Assembly: GCA_918797485.1 (NCBI GenBank)
Contig: CAKKNE010000002.1
Coordinates: forward strand, 5,608,501 to 5,672,500
Length of the DNA stretch: 64,000 nt
Source: Pelagomonas calceolata
Lineage: Eukaryota; Sar; Pelagophyceae; Pelagomonadales; Pelagomonadaceae
Reading direction: 5' to 3'
Shown here one piece after another: positions 1 to 8,786 of this stretch. Position 1 is the first letter of the stretch, and each line of letters opens with the position of its first letter. A model generated the notes under the pieces. The model had not been told where the DNA came from, ran no database searches, and saw only the letters and a list, made by a program, of their open reading frames with translations. A program made the position numbers and the translations under genes.

Positions 1-1729
1 TCCGCGCGTTCGCCTGGACCGCGTCGACGAACCCTCCGCGCGGGCGCGTCCGGAGGCCGATCAAGTTTTTCTGGAGCGACGACTGCGGCGGTGGCCCGCG
101 GGCCCGCGCGCGCCGCCGCGGCGGCACGCCGGGCCGCGGCCGCCTCGCAACAGGCGCGACGCCTCCACCTGTCGCCAAGGTGTCGAACGTGACGCACGAC
201 AGGTCGTCTCCATAACTTCCGTAGGACCCCTCGTCCGCCGCAAAATCGACGGGCACGATGCTTGATTCATCGTTGATCTCGTCGATCATGCCCTGGATCC
301 GCCGCACCTCGGGGAAGTCGCCCCTTCTCCGCGCTCTAGCTTGCTCCTGTCTTCGCAAATCGACCTGCGACGCCCTTTCCCGCTTCAGCGCGTCGCGGCC
401 GCGCCGCACCGACAATATCGACGCGTCGTCGCCCAAAGAACAGCCGACCTTCTCGGCTCTATGACGATGATATCGCAGCCTCGAGTCGATCTCGAGACCT
501 TTAGATAGGAGCGAGGCGTCGTCGTCGTCCACGGAACGCCATCTTAGAGGATTGGGTGTCTGGGCCGTCGGCGGTCTTGTCAAAGCTCTCGGCGGGCCCG
601 CATTGTCAGGATTATCAATAGCGGCCACGGCAGCGAGCAACTCGTCGGCGGACGGGTGTCCACTGGTATTGACGCGCGGATCTCTTTGGGCCTGCTCGTG
701 GGCCTTGCGGGCTTTGTCGAGCACGTCGCGGAACGCGCGCTTGTTCAGGGCGACGAGCGTCGAGGGCTCGGTGCATGTGACCGTCTCTCCACATGGGGCT
801 TCTTTCATAAGACCCTGCTCACCATAAGTGTCGCCCGCCCCTAACCTACCGATGGCCTTCTTCGACCGTCGGACTTTCCTCACGGACTGCCAGACGACGG
901 GGTGCTTTTTGGACACGCGCGTCGGCCACGAGTTCTTGCCCCTCTCTACGCGGTGCCTTGATATCAGACAAGACCCGTCCAACAGAAAGTAGACGTTGTC
1001 CGTCGCTTCGCCTTGCCTTACGACGCGGTCGCCCCGCCTCAGGTAATGGAACGTCAGCATCTGGCAGATCTTGTGGACCTTGGATTTGGACCACCTCCTA
1101 AATAGAGGTACGTTCTTCAAGGTATCAAAAGCTCGTCTCCTCTCCGTTTCCCTGTGGACTGCTAATACATCTTCCACATCCGTATCTCTCAGGGATAGAA
1201 ACTCGGCCTTCATGCTTCGGATCGTACATATTGTGACAGCTTCACCCCATTTATAGGGAGGATCGACGCGACCATCCAAGAACACGCAGAACTGCTCTTT
1301 TTCAGGCAGGCACTGGCCGTCATAGGCTTCCATCAACCGCGCGGCGCGCGTCACTCTTCGTAACGCGCGACCATCTAACTCTTTAGCTCGCGGCCAGGTC
1401 CTTTGCAAGCACTCAACAATAGCATCTATTCCTCGTTCCTCCCGCGCCGCCGGGTCCCTAGACAAGCCCTCCCTCAACACGGCCTTGTCGCGCTTCGCCT
1501 CCCTGCTCGTCTCATCTAAGCGTAGCAGGGAGTCTTCGTTATAGACCGTACTTCTCAGATAGTGCTGTTTGGGACGGAAGCGTTGGGCCTCGGTAATTAC
1601 GGAGACTCTTGATGAATCGCCGCGGCTGCTCAGGGTCCGCCGGCGCATGGCGACGGAGGCGTAGCCCTCCTCTGCTTCGGGCATTGCGTTCTTCTCTATA
1701 CAACTCGGGGAGGGGACCTCGGGCAGCAT
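1..1729 (-). CDS. Cyclic-nucleotide-binding-domain protein, 3' end beyond the window
   Basis: An uninterrupted minus-strand frame runs from ATG at 1729 (MLPEVPSPSC...) off the left edge, giving about 576 visible residues. Residues ~205-330 form a cNMP-binding beta-roll: FDTLKNVPLFRRW, then RRGDRVVRQGEATDNVYFLL, then GDTYGEQGLM, then a closing VTCTEPSTLVALNKRAF. A weaker, degenerate copy precedes it (QFCVFLDGRV ... KAEFLSLRDTDVEDVL, ~residues 135-190). In the phosphate-binding cassette the usual Arg after GE is not seen (GEQGLMKEAPCGET), so nucleotide binding is doubtful. A long basic, Arg-rich tail follows. No membrane segment is visible, so this is more like soluble CNBD2-type proteins than a channel or kinase. 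It is divergent from the helicase at 2259 and shares its intergenic region. The domain call is firm; the role is unknown. Confidence 0.75.
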   Translation of the reverse strand, partial: MLPEVPSPSCIEKNAMPEAEEGYASVAMRRRTLSSRGDSSRVSVITEAQRFRPKQHYLRSTVYNEDSLLRLDETSREAKRDKAVLREGLSRDPAAREERGIDAIVECLQRTWPRAKELDGRALRRVTRAARLMEAYDGQCLPEKEQFCVFLDGRVDPPYKWGEAVTICTIRSMKAEFLSLRDTDVEDVLAVHRETERRRAFDTLKNVPLFRRWSKSKVHKICQMLTFHYLRRGDRVVRQGEATDNVYFLLDGSCLISRHRVERGKNSWPTRVSKKHPVVWQSVRKVRRSKKAIGRLGAGDTYGEQGLMKEAPCGETVTCTEPSTLVALNKRAFRDVLDKARKAHEQAQRDPRVNTSGHPSADELLAAVAAIDNPDNAGPPRALTRPPTAQTPNPLRWRSVDDDDASLLSKGLEIDSRLRYHRHRAEKVGCSLGDDASILSVRRGRDALKRERASQVDLRRQEQARARRRGDFPEVRRIQGMIDEINDESSIVPVDFAADEGSYGSYGDDLSCVTFDTLATGGGVAPVARRPRPGVPPRRRARARGPPPQSSLQKNLIGLRTRPRGGFVDAVQANAR

Positions 1730-1743
1730 CGTGAAGGCGCTTG

Positions 1744-1882
1744 CCTTAGCCTAGGTGCTGGGTTACCTTGGGGCAGCTAGGTATGGAGCTTGCCTTTGCG
1801 CTGCCTCGGCTCGGTGCTGCGACCTTGTTGATGGCGCTGCGCCTTAGGCTTGGTGATGGGTACCTTCGGGCAGCTTGGCGAT
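1744..1882. repeat. Imperfect direct repeat, two copies about 97 bp apart
   Basis: A unit of about 43 bp containing CTAGGTGCTGGGTTACCTT with GGGCAGCTAG at 1744-1786 recurs in altered form (TTGGTGATGGGTACCTTCGG, then CAGCTT) at 1841-1882. The rest of the 529-bp gap between the CNBD gene and the helicase holds one palindromic promoter-type element (2050-2071) and no convincing gene. Confidence 0.5.
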
Positions 1883-2049
1883 GCGGTGCGCCGGCCAGCC
1901 TTCGTGATAAGAGCTGCCCTTGTTGCTCAGCGCTCTCCGACAGCGTCGGTTTTTCGCAGCGCTAGTGCGGGTTGCCATCGCTCAAAACGACGAGGATGCA
2001 GTTGCCGCGGATGCTATTGCTTCGGGGCATTGGACGACTTTTGCGCTTC

Positions 2050-2071
2050 CTAGTGTCTTACAAGCCGCTAG
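2050..2071 (+). promoter_or_regulatory. Palindromic promoter element, copy 1
   Basis: Left arm CTAGTGT, core CTTACA, right arm CGCTAG. It lies between divergent genes: 321 bp upstream of the CNBD start (1729) and 188 bp upstream of the helicase start (2259). Confidence 0.7.
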
Positions 2072-2258
2072 CTCTGGTTTTGGCGCGCCGCGTTCAGCTT
2101 GTCTGCACGCACAGATGCAAATACGCATAACTTAAGCAGTGATAAATATACCAGCGATCACTGTGTTGCAGCGCTGCTACGCAAACGCTGGTTTTAGCAC
2201 GTCTACATAGCATAGCACAATAGCAGCAGCTCCCAAGCTGAACGCCGCGCTAAGACAA

Positions 2259-4826
2259 ATGGCATTCGTGCAACCATTCACGAACCTCAATCCAAGGCGT
2301 CCAAGACGCCAGCCCACGAGCGTCGTCCGCACCGACCAGCCGAGCAAGATCTACGCGGCTGCGCTGCGCGAGGTGCTCGCCTGGGAGAATAGCTCAGAAG
2401 AGGGCGAGGCCGACGGCGCGCCGCCGCGCGACGACTCCGTCAGTAGTTATGTAGACGCCTGGGTCGGCGCGTGGCTGCGCGAGACGCGCGCTGATGTTGC
2501 GTCATCACCAAGAGGCGCGTGGCGCGAGGTTAGGGTGGCCCTGGAGAACGCCGGCGCGCACGATGCTGATAGAGGTGCCTTCGCGCCCCTGAAAATTTAT
2601 GGAAGACTCGGCGACCCGGCGCGGGATGACTTGGTTGCGCTCAAGCAGGACAGCACAAAAATACTCTGCGTACTAACGAAGCGCGACGGCGCGGCGGACG
2701 CGGCCCGCGTCGGCGCGCGGAAATTACTGGGCCCGGGCGGCGTCCAGGCCACGTGCCAATTTCAAACCATAACGGGGCTGACGCCGTCGTTACGAGAACT
2801 CGACGCATTAGCGCACGTTCCGTTGCTGAGCCCGAGGCTACGCGAAGCTTTAGTATCAAAGCAGACGCGGCCGGTCACCGTCCAGACGAAGCGCACGGAC
2901 TTAGGCGAGCACGCCGCCGCGGCGGCCTGCTGCGCGAGGTTAGACGCTCTTGTTTCAAGGAGCGGCTTCTCAAAACATGCGCGTACGAAGTGCAACCCTA
3001 GTCAATTAGAAGCGATCGTCCACGCCGTCGGCGGCTTTGCGCATGATAGTGAAGATATCACACTGATCCAGGGCCCGCCAGGCACGGGAAAAACTACAAC
3101 CTTAGTAGTCTGTGTCAACGCGCTCCACAACGCCCAGTACCAGACCTACTACCAGGAAGTTTTAAGGGAGGCCATCCACAAGGACGATCTGGTGCGGCAG
3201 GCGGGCTGGAAGAAGTGTGCCAGGAGATGTGAGTGGCTCGAGAAGTTACGACACTTGAAACCTAGGATACTCATAGCCGCACCGTCGAACGTTGCGGTTG
3301 ATAATGTAGTGCAAAAAATCGTTCAATTAGGCTTCGTCGACGGTACGGGTTCGAAGTACAACCCGGACATTGTACGCGTTGGGCGCGGGTCGGTCGGTGC
3401 TGGGGTGGCGTCCTTAGATGCTCGAGTTGATGATTTCTTAACTAAGGACGTGGACTGGCTGCAGAATGAAGCTCAAAGGGCGGAGAAGAGAAGGAATAGA
3501 GCTTTAGAAGATGCTAATTTAGCGAGGCACCTGCTGCAGCTGTTCTCCGAGGCACCTTCACAAATACCGAAGGGCTGGGAGGTGCGCGTGCACCCGGCGC
3601 CGCCCGCGTATAATCAGGGGCAGTACGATCGGCTCGAACCCTTACAAGCGCACGAAGTGGCGCACATTTATTACGTCGATCACGCGAATAAGAGAACGAC
3701 CCTTAAACCACCTTCAGTAAAAATGGGCCAAGAGTGTATATCAGAGTACTACGAACGGACGCACTGCCGGAAATGGCTGCTGCACTCCTTAGAAGCGTGG
3801 GCCCACGAGGGCACTTTACTTGATAGATGTCGTACTGCTTTAAACAAAGGCGTCTCGCGAGACCCTACCAAGAGAGCGCTCCAACAGTCCTTCCTCGCCG
3901 ACGCCGAGATCGTGTGTTCGACCTTACACGGCTGCGGCCACGGGTCGTTGGAAGATGCTAGATTCCGAGCTGTCGTGATTGATGAAGCTGCGAACGCGAC
4001 GGAGCCGGCCGTTTTGTGTGCTTTACGAAGACTGGAGCAGGGTCGAGTTGTATTAGTAGGCGACCCTAAACAATTGCAGGCCGTGCGCAAGTTCAGTGGA
4101 GACGCCTGGGCCGGGGCGTCGCTGTTTGAAAGGCTAGCTTCACAAGGAACTCCAGTACGTTTACTAGATACGCAGTACCGCATGCATCCTACGTTATCGT
4201 CCTACTGTTCGCAGGCGTCCTATAACGGGTTGCTGCGGGACGGGCTACCTTTATCGACGTTCAAACCGTCGACATGTGCTGCATTAGGGCCGCTCTCCTT
4301 CTTGAATCTCGCGACGTCCGCCGAGAAACAGTCGTCGACGCAATCTAGATCAAATCCGGAAGAAGCGAAGCTGTGTCGCAAGGTCTATGATGCGTTACAG
4401 GCGCGGGACGTGGCGGTCGTGACGTTCTACCGCGACCAACTGAAGGAGCTAAGGCGCGTCTTCGGGGACGTGTCGAAGAAACTCGTGGAGATTGATACCG
4501 TGGACGCGTTTCAAGGAAGGGAGAAGGACTATGTTATTGTCTCATGCGTGCGCGCGGGCGACGAGGGCGTGGGCTTCTTGAGAGATGAAAGGCGGCTGAA
4601 CGTCGCCTTGACGCGCGCGAAGCACGGGTGCGTCGTTATTGGTCGCGAGGCGACGCTGCGCACGGATCCAAGGTGGCGGGGGTTATTGGAAGCTGCTTGC
4701 ATCGTGGACGTGGCGTCTTCTGACGCGGCGCTGGAGCTGTTGGGGGCTCGTGGAGCTCCTGTGCTCGGCAAGCGGCGGCGCGAGGAGGCCGAGGACGGTG
4801 AGCTGGAGGATGTGGGGATCTTGTAG
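2259..4826 (+). CDS. UPF1/SEN1-like superfamily 1 DNA/RNA helicase
   Basis: An 855-residue intronless protein with the complete SF1B helicase motif set: Walker A GPPGTGKTTT (~residue 270), APSNVAVDN (Ia), a DEAA Walker B box (~575), VVLVGDPKQLQAV (III), LLDTQYRMHP (IV), DTVDAFQGREKDYVIVSC (V) and RRLNVALTRAKHGCVVIG (VI, ~776). This order and spacing is that of the UPF1/SEN1/SMUBP2 family, which unwinds RNA or RNA:DNA hybrids with ATP. The acidic box reads DEAA instead of the common DEAQ/DEAS. No CH zinc domain of true UPF1 is present and the N-terminus is short, so a SEN1/IGHMBP2-like role in transcription or RNA turnover is more likely. Start chosen at the first ATG of the frame, 188 bp after the palindromic element. 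The C-terminus is basic and then acidic (GKRRREEAEDGELEDVG). Confidence 0.93.
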   Translation: MAFVQPFTNLNPRRPRRQPTSVVRTDQPSKIYAAALREVLAWENSSEEGEADGAPPRDDSVSSYVDAWVGAWLRETRADVASSPRGAWREVRVALENAGAHDADRGAFAPLKIYGRLGDPARDDLVALKQDSTKILCVLTKRDGAADAARVGARKLLGPGGVQATCQFQTITGLTPSLRELDALAHVPLLSPRLREALVSKQTRPVTVQTKRTDLGEHAAAAACCARLDALVSRSGFSKHARTKCNPSQLEAIVHAVGGFAHDSEDITLIQGPPGTGKTTTLVVCVNALHNAQYQTYYQEVLREAIHKDDLVRQAGWKKCARRCEWLEKLRHLKPRILIAAPSNVAVDNVVQKIVQLGFVDGTGSKYNPDIVRVGRGSVGAGVASLDARVDDFLTKDVDWLQNEAQRAEKRRNRALEDANLARHLLQLFSEAPSQIPKGWEVRVHPAPPAYNQGQYDRLEPLQAHEVAHIYYVDHANKRTTLKPPSVKMGQECISEYYERTHCRKWLLHSLEAWAHEGTLLDRCRTALNKGVSRDPTKRALQQSFLADAEIVCSTLHGCGHGSLEDARFRAVVIDEAANATEPAVLCALRRLEQGRVVLVGDPKQLQAVRKFSGDAWAGASLFERLASQGTPVRLLDTQYRMHPTLSSYCSQASYNGLLRDGLPLSTFKPSTCAALGPLSFLNLATSAEKQSSTQSRSNPEEAKLCRKVYDALQARDVAVVTFYRDQLKELRRVFGDVSKKLVEIDTVDAFQGREKDYVIVSCVRAGDEGVGFLRDERRLNVALTRAKHGCVVIGREATLRTDPRWRGLLEAACIVDVASSDAALELLGARGAPVLGKRRREEAEDGELEDVGIL

Positions 4827-5074
4827 TGTCCTTCCGATGTGTGTTGTGTAATTTGTCTCAAGTTCGTTGACACTAAATGCGTCGGCTCTGGAGGCCCTAG
4901 TTGTCGGGTTTTTGCCGGACCAAAAATCGGTTCAGTGGACAACGCCGGCCCCCGCGTCAAGTGGGACCTCGCGGCGCGGAATCTGTACGCCCCATACGTG
5001 CCCCTCTGCGGCGCGCGCTGGGAACCGGTCCCGCACGGTCGTTTTATCGACAAGCGGCGTCGTTTGCCGCGAAA

Positions 5075-5341
5075 ATGGCCAAGGCCGCCGAGCTCGCGGC
5101 GTCGTCCCGCGCCGAACGCGTCGACAAGGTCCGCGACCACCTGGCCAAGGTCGACGACGCCGTGAAGCTGGCGAAGAAGCTCGACGCCAACAGCCCGGCG
5201 AAGCGCTGGGCCACGATTATGGCAAAGGCCGATGATGGTGCCCCTTCTGCGCCGGTCGCCAAGCCTCTGCCGCCACTCGTGGTCGCCGTCGCGGTCGTCG
5301 CGGCCGCGTACGTGGTGCGCGCGCTCTTTGCCAAGGAGTAG
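5075..5341 (+). CDS. Small C-terminally anchored membrane protein
   Basis: An 88-residue frame (MAKAAELAASSRAERVDKV...) with a good start context (GAAAATGG). Residues 1-50 are charged and alpha-helical; after a Pro-rich linker (APSAPVAKPLPP) comes one hydrophobic segment, LVVAVAVVAAAYVVRALFA, ending two residues before the stop. This is tail-anchor geometry: the N-terminus would face the cytosol. The same frame is open upstream to 4901, but those codons are Arg/Pro-rich and look non-coding. It follows the helicase stop by 248 bp on the same strand. No family is recognised. Confidence is moderate because the gene is short. Confidence 0.5.
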   Translation: MAKAAELAASSRAERVDKVRDHLAKVDDAVKLAKKLDANSPAKRWATIMAKADDGAPSAPVAKPLPPLVVAVAVVAAAYVVRALFAKE

Positions 5342-5434
5342 CTCCCGGCGCGCGCGGGCACAAGGCCCCGCGACAAACCCCCCCCAAGAACTAAGTCCCT
5401 GTACGCCATCACCGCGAGTCAACAACACACAAAA

Positions 5435-6610
5435 CTATGCCCCCCGGAGCCAACCCTCGACGCGCCCCAAAAGCGCCGCGTCCGAGTATTCCGCGGGGAG
5501 GCGGCTCCGCGGCGGTTCGCGCGACACGGCGTCGAGGGCGCGCCGCACGGCGTCGGGGTACTCTTCCAGAGAGACGCTCGCGACCCAGGGCGCCCCCACG
5601 GCGTCGACAAAATCGTGCTGCGTGCGCCACGGCAGCCGCGGGTTCACCCACTTCTCGACGCGCGGCTTCGGATACCTGACCTGGACGACGGCGCAGCCGT
5701 GCTCGAGCGCGTCGAGGGCGCCGGGGCCCAGGACCGGGTCCCCGAGCCCGAGGGCCACCTGGGCCTCTCCGAGCAATTTTGAGTAGCCCGCGGCGTCGAG
5801 GAGGCCCCGGTTCTCTATAAAAGCGGGCAACCCTCTTGCCTTGTCGCGGGGCACGGTCGCCACGAGCTTCACGCCATCTAACTTCGAGACTGCGTCGAGC
5901 GCCCGCCGCACCGCCGGCGTGAAGTATTTTGCTTCCTTGCCCAGGATGAGGACCAGTCCCTTTTTTTTGGGAGGCGGGTCCGCGCGGTAGGCTTTATCTT
6001 CGACCCGGAACCCGATCATCGTGTTGCCGCAGGGATACGGGTAGGGCACGAGGTACTCGTTAACTTTCGTCCCGCGCGCGACTTGTTGCTGAGGCGTGCC
6101 CCAAAAATCCACGTTGTAGCGCCTTTTCGCGGATACGGCTCTTTTCAACGCATCATCCGTGTACTGGTCCGACACGACAATAATGTTACCGGTTAATGAG
6201 GCCGCGTCGGCTCTATTCTTCACGACGACCGTCTTTGCTCCTAATTCTTGCGCGCCCCACATGATGGCCGAAAATATTTTGAACTCGCCGAAGGTGTGGC
6301 CGTGGTCGTAGAGGTTCGGCTTCACTATTGCGATTGTTGTGCCCGCGAAGTCCGAGCGTTTGCTCTCGGGTGACGGTGGTGGTACGGCTGGCTTTACGAC
6401 GGGCGCCGGTGGTGCTGGCACGGCTGCTGGCGGCTCGCGCGCAAACGCGTCGCCCTCCTTCGCTGCAGCGGCCAGCGATTTGAGTTCTGCTCGTAGCGCG
6501 GCGTCCTTGTCTCCGGCCGGCGCCGCATGGTGTGGGAGGTGCAGCAGGTTGGTGACCGTTACGAGTGCCGTGACAAGGAGCAGCGCTGTGGCTACGTGGC
6601 TAAATTTCAT
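5435..6610 (-). CDS. GT18-like (MGAT5-type) glycosyltransferase, type II membrane protein
   Basis: A 391-residue protein starting MKFSHVATALLLVTALVTV, an uncleaved signal anchor of a Golgi type II protein, followed by an Ala/Pro-rich stem (to ~residue 90). The luminal part carries a GT-B donor-site block, VALGLGDPVLGPGALDALEHG (~300-320), then CAVVQVRYPKP and TQHDFVDAVGAP. These match the order of the alpha-1,6-mannosyl-glycoprotein beta-1,6-GlcNAc-transferase family (GLG.P..GPAPLEAL..GC, then SQHPY...VG.P). The likely role is to branch N-glycans in the Golgi, but the protein is roughly half the length of animal MGAT5 and the exact acceptor cannot be read. Family assignment is from motif resemblance only. 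It shares an upstream region holding a palindromic element (6678) with the gene at 7050. Confidence 0.6.
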   Translation of the reverse strand: MKFSHVATALLLVTALVTVTNLLHLPHHAAPAGDKDAALRAELKSLAAAAKEGDAFAREPPAAVPAPPAPVVKPAVPPPSPESKRSDFAGTTIAIVKPNLYDHGHTFGEFKIFSAIMWGAQELGAKTVVVKNRADAASLTGNIIVVSDQYTDDALKRAVSAKRRYNVDFWGTPQQQVARGTKVNEYLVPYPYPCGNTMIGFRVEDKAYRADPPPKKKGLVLILGKEAKYFTPAVRRALDAVSKLDGVKLVATVPRDKARGLPAFIENRGLLDAAGYSKLLGEAQVALGLGDPVLGPGALDALEHGCAVVQVRYPKPRVEKWVNPRLPWRTQHDFVDAVGAPWVASVSLEEYPDAVRRALDAVSREPPRSRLPAEYSDAALLGRVEGWLRGA

Positions 6611-6677
6611 ATTATCGATTCTTGCCAGCCATGGCTGGCGTATGCATCGAATTTTGGCCGGCGCCGCAAAAACGCAG

Positions 6678-6698
6678 CTAGCGTCGGTAAGCTACTAG
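6678..6698 (-). promoter_or_regulatory. Palindromic promoter element, copy 2 (variant)
   Basis: Left arm CTAGCG, core GGTAAG, right arm TACTAG. One of the more diverged copies. It lies 68 bp upstream of the GT18-like gene and 352 bp upstream of the gene at 7050, between these divergent genes. The remaining ~430 bp between them shows no gene. Confidence 0.5.
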
Positions 6699-7049
6699 CA
6701 AGTATGCCGAGCAAGCCGCCGGCCGAGCCGCCGCACGTTCCATCTGTCTGAGCATGGAGTGCTGCTCCTGTCGACGAGCCCTGGACCAGTTCCATTCGTT
6801 CTTCGCGTTGCGTGAATGAAATTTGCCTGGATGACGATCGTGACCTATAGCTCCTCATCCAGAGTATACCAGGCAGAGCCAACGCGTTCGACGGTTTTGT
6901 CGTATCACCGAAGGCCGGTGTGTGCGAGCTCTACGTCTGAAAATACGTAAAAGGTGCTCTGCAATCAATTTGGGCCAGGTGTCGACTTGCACTCATCGCC
7001 CGCGCACCCCCGCGGTTTCTACGCCTCAAAACTATACGACTCAAAACTA

Positions 7050-7451
7050 ATGCGACGCCCCTCCACACGGCGGCCGTCTCTGTGCGCGCGCCGCGACGCC
7101 CGCAAAAAATTCCGGGCCAACGCGCTCGAATGGACGGTGCTCATCGTTGTTGGTGTTGCGGCGCCCTGTGCGTCGTTCCAGTTCGGGCAGTTGATCGGCC
7201 ACAAGCTCTTCCCCGAGCAGCAGTATAACGACGCGCACGCGACGTGCAACGCGAACCCGAAGGACCAGATCTTCGTCCGCAGTCCGAGCGACCCGTTCGC
7301 CGCGGTGCAGCCGGATGCGACGCCCGCGCCGGTCCCGGACGGCGCGCCGACGCCTATTTCGACGCCGACGGCGCCGAAGAAGTGTCAAATAGAGGCGCAC
7401 GACCTCCTCGGCCTCTCGCCCGCGGCCGCGGCCGCGCACAGCTGCAGGTAA
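7050..7451 (+). CDS. Hypothetical single-pass membrane protein
   Basis: A 133-residue frame from ATG 7050. The N-terminal 30 residues are strongly basic (MRRPSTRRPSLCARRDARKK), followed by one hydrophobic segment WTVLIVVGVAAPCASFQFG and a Pro/Thr-rich tail with two Cys. The basic lead plus one helix would fit an organelle-inner-membrane or type II protein. The frame is also open upstream to 6954, but only with a GTG. It ends at CTGCAG/GTAACA, which is a good splice donor, so the true C-terminus could lie in a further exon before 7530; I could not place one. No family recognised. Confidence 0.4.
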   Translation: MRRPSTRRPSLCARRDARKKFRANALEWTVLIVVGVAAPCASFQFGQLIGHKLFPEQQYNDAHATCNANPKDQIFVRSPSDPFAAVQPDATPAPVPDGAPTPISTPTAPKKCQIEAHDLLGLSPAAAAAHSCR

Positions 7452-7574
7452 CAGCACGCGCGTTTTTTGGTTCTCGCGACGCTTCCCCATGTTCTTCCCC
7501 CCGTCGTCGCGCAAGTAAGTAATCCCATCCCGCACGACGACGCGGCAGAATACGGAGTCCTAGAAAACTCAACA

Positions 7575-8420
7575 TTAACAGAACGCGGACTCCTCCCGCC
7601 TCTCCAACCCGACGGCGTAGACCTGGGCCAGGTGGATTACCAAGGCCAAAACGTGCACGTTGTCGTGGACCTCCCAGACGCCCGGGACCGTGCCGAAGGT
7701 CCACTTGAACTTCGAGTCGAGGCCTGCGTGTGTTAACCGGTGAGTCGAGCGGACGTCGCGTCGATGGCGTGGAGGTCCAGCGAGCGGACATCGCATCACC
7801 GGCACGCCATCGAGCAGACGCCATCGAGCAGACGCGTCGATGGCGTGGAGACGACATAAAAAGGACGCCGCGTACGCACGCCCCCCCACAAAGAAGTAGA
7901 GAAAGAGTAGCACCTTCGAGAGGGCCACGCCCCACCCGAGCGGCGGCGGGATCCGCAAGACCTCGACAGCCGCCAACAAAAAATTCTGACCGAAGCCGCA
8001 GAGCACCCTTACCGCTCTATTCATCTGGTCGTACTGGAGGTCGCGCTTTCGTAGTAAAGAGACGAACTGGACCAGGATCAAGGTCGTGGTCATCCACAAC
8101 GATAATGTGGAGGCCGGCGCCGTGGACCGGCAGTAGGCTCGCACGTGCGTCGTATAGACGCCCGTGATGGCGCAGAAGTCCGCCGCTAAAACTAGCACAT
8201 AAGCGCGCGGCGTCTCCCAGGGAATGACGTGTAGTATGCTCCCGAAGACGTACACTACAATATTCGTTCTCGCGAGGGATCTCCGTCGTTGGTCCTGCAG
8301 CAAGTTCACTCCAAGAGATCCGAGGACGACGACCACAGGGTAGAGCCATCCTCTATATTTCGCTCTCTTGAGTCCGTTGCCGTACTGAGCGTGGCGGCCG
8401 ATGCGAGACCAATCGACCAT
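7575..8420 (-). CDS. Seven-helix HlyIII/PAQR-like membrane protein with a hidden in-frame intron
   Basis: The 281-codon frame reads through, but its middle (RAYAASFLCRLHAID... to ...HRLTHAG) is unlike protein and is bounded by GTGCGT at 7879 and ACACGCAG at 7724. Removing these 156 nt (exons 7880-8420 and 7575-7723) joins LYFFVGG to RLDSKFKWTFGTVPG and gives 229 residues with about seven hydrophobic segments. Segment 2 has GSILHVIPW and then LAADFCAITGVYTT; the last segment follows GTVPGVWEVHDNVHVLALVIH. The Ser/His...Asp...HxxxH layout resembles the CREST superfamily (hemolysin III, PAQR receptors, alkaline ceramidase), which bind Zn and hydrolyse lipid amides or sense adiponectin-like ligands. 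One metal-ligand His after the Asp appears replaced by Phe. Family assignment is tentative. Confidence 0.55.
   Translation of the reverse strand: MVDWSRIGRHAQYGNGLKRAKYRGWLYPVVVVLGSLGVNLLQDQRRRSLARTNIVVYVFGSILHVIPWETPRAYVLVLAADFCAITGVYTTHVRAYCRSTAPASTLSLWMTTTLILVQFVSLLRKRDLQYDQMNRAVRVLCGFGQNFLLAAVEVLRIPPPLGWGVALSKVLLFLYFFVGGRAYAASFLCRLHAIDASARWRLLDGVPVMRCPLAGPPRHRRDVRSTHRLTHAGLDSKFKWTFGTVPGVWEVHDNVHVLALVIHLAQVYAVGLERREESAFC
7724..7879 (-). other. Predicted 156-nt phase-compatible intron with internal repeats (introner-like)
   Basis: It starts GTGCGTACG and ends TTAACACACGCAG on the minus strand, and is a multiple of three with no stop, so the frame stays open. It holds two perfect 14-bp direct repeats (GCCATCGAGCAGAC at 7806-7819 and 7820-7833) and inverted copies of ACGCCATCGACGCG (7754-7771 and 7830-7847). 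The same core occurs in introns of the FAHD1-like gene and cofilin. Confidence 0.6.
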
Positions 8421-8447
8421 CGTTTGCTAGTGCGGCGACGGCGTCGA

Positions 8448-8550
8448 GGTGGTTCTAGGCGTCTTCCGACGCAGCACTGCTACTCAAGGTGGCAGTGCCA
8501 GGCGGTTCTAGGCGTCGTGCGCCGCAGCACTGACCAAGGTGGCAGTGCCA
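8448..8550. repeat. Tandem duplication of about 50 bp upstream of the HlyIII-like gene
   Basis: Copy 1 at 8448-8500 (GGTGGTTCTAGGCGTC ... AAGGTGGCAGTGCCA) and copy 2 at 8501-8550 (GGCGGTTCTAGGCGTC ... AAGGTGGCAGTGCCA) differ by a 3-nt gap and a few substitutions. They sit in the 366-bp space between the starts/ends of two minus-strand genes (8420 and 8787), where no palindromic element and no gene is seen. Confidence 0.7.
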
Positions 8551-8786
8551 GCCTCTGCACAAAGTTCAAAATGCTGCTAGCAGCGTCGCGTGTGCGCTGC
8601 CAGCTCGCAGGCAGTACGGCGGTGTACTCCAGGCTGCGAGAGTGCACCTCCTACAAGTTTGTGACTACGGCGTCGCGCTCAGTTTGACGTGTTTGCACGC
8701 AGAGCATCGGCACAGAGCTCAGATGCCAGTCGCCCTCGCGACCGCGGAGAAAAGAACACACAAGTTACACTAGGGGAGGACGTGTC

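Noticed and set aside
4529-5428. 299-codon minus-strand frame over the helicase 3' end
   Set aside because: It is antisense to helicase motifs V and VI; no protein-like pattern.
6954-7049. N-terminal extension of the gene at 7050
   Set aside because: It would begin with GTG; the first ATG is at 7050.
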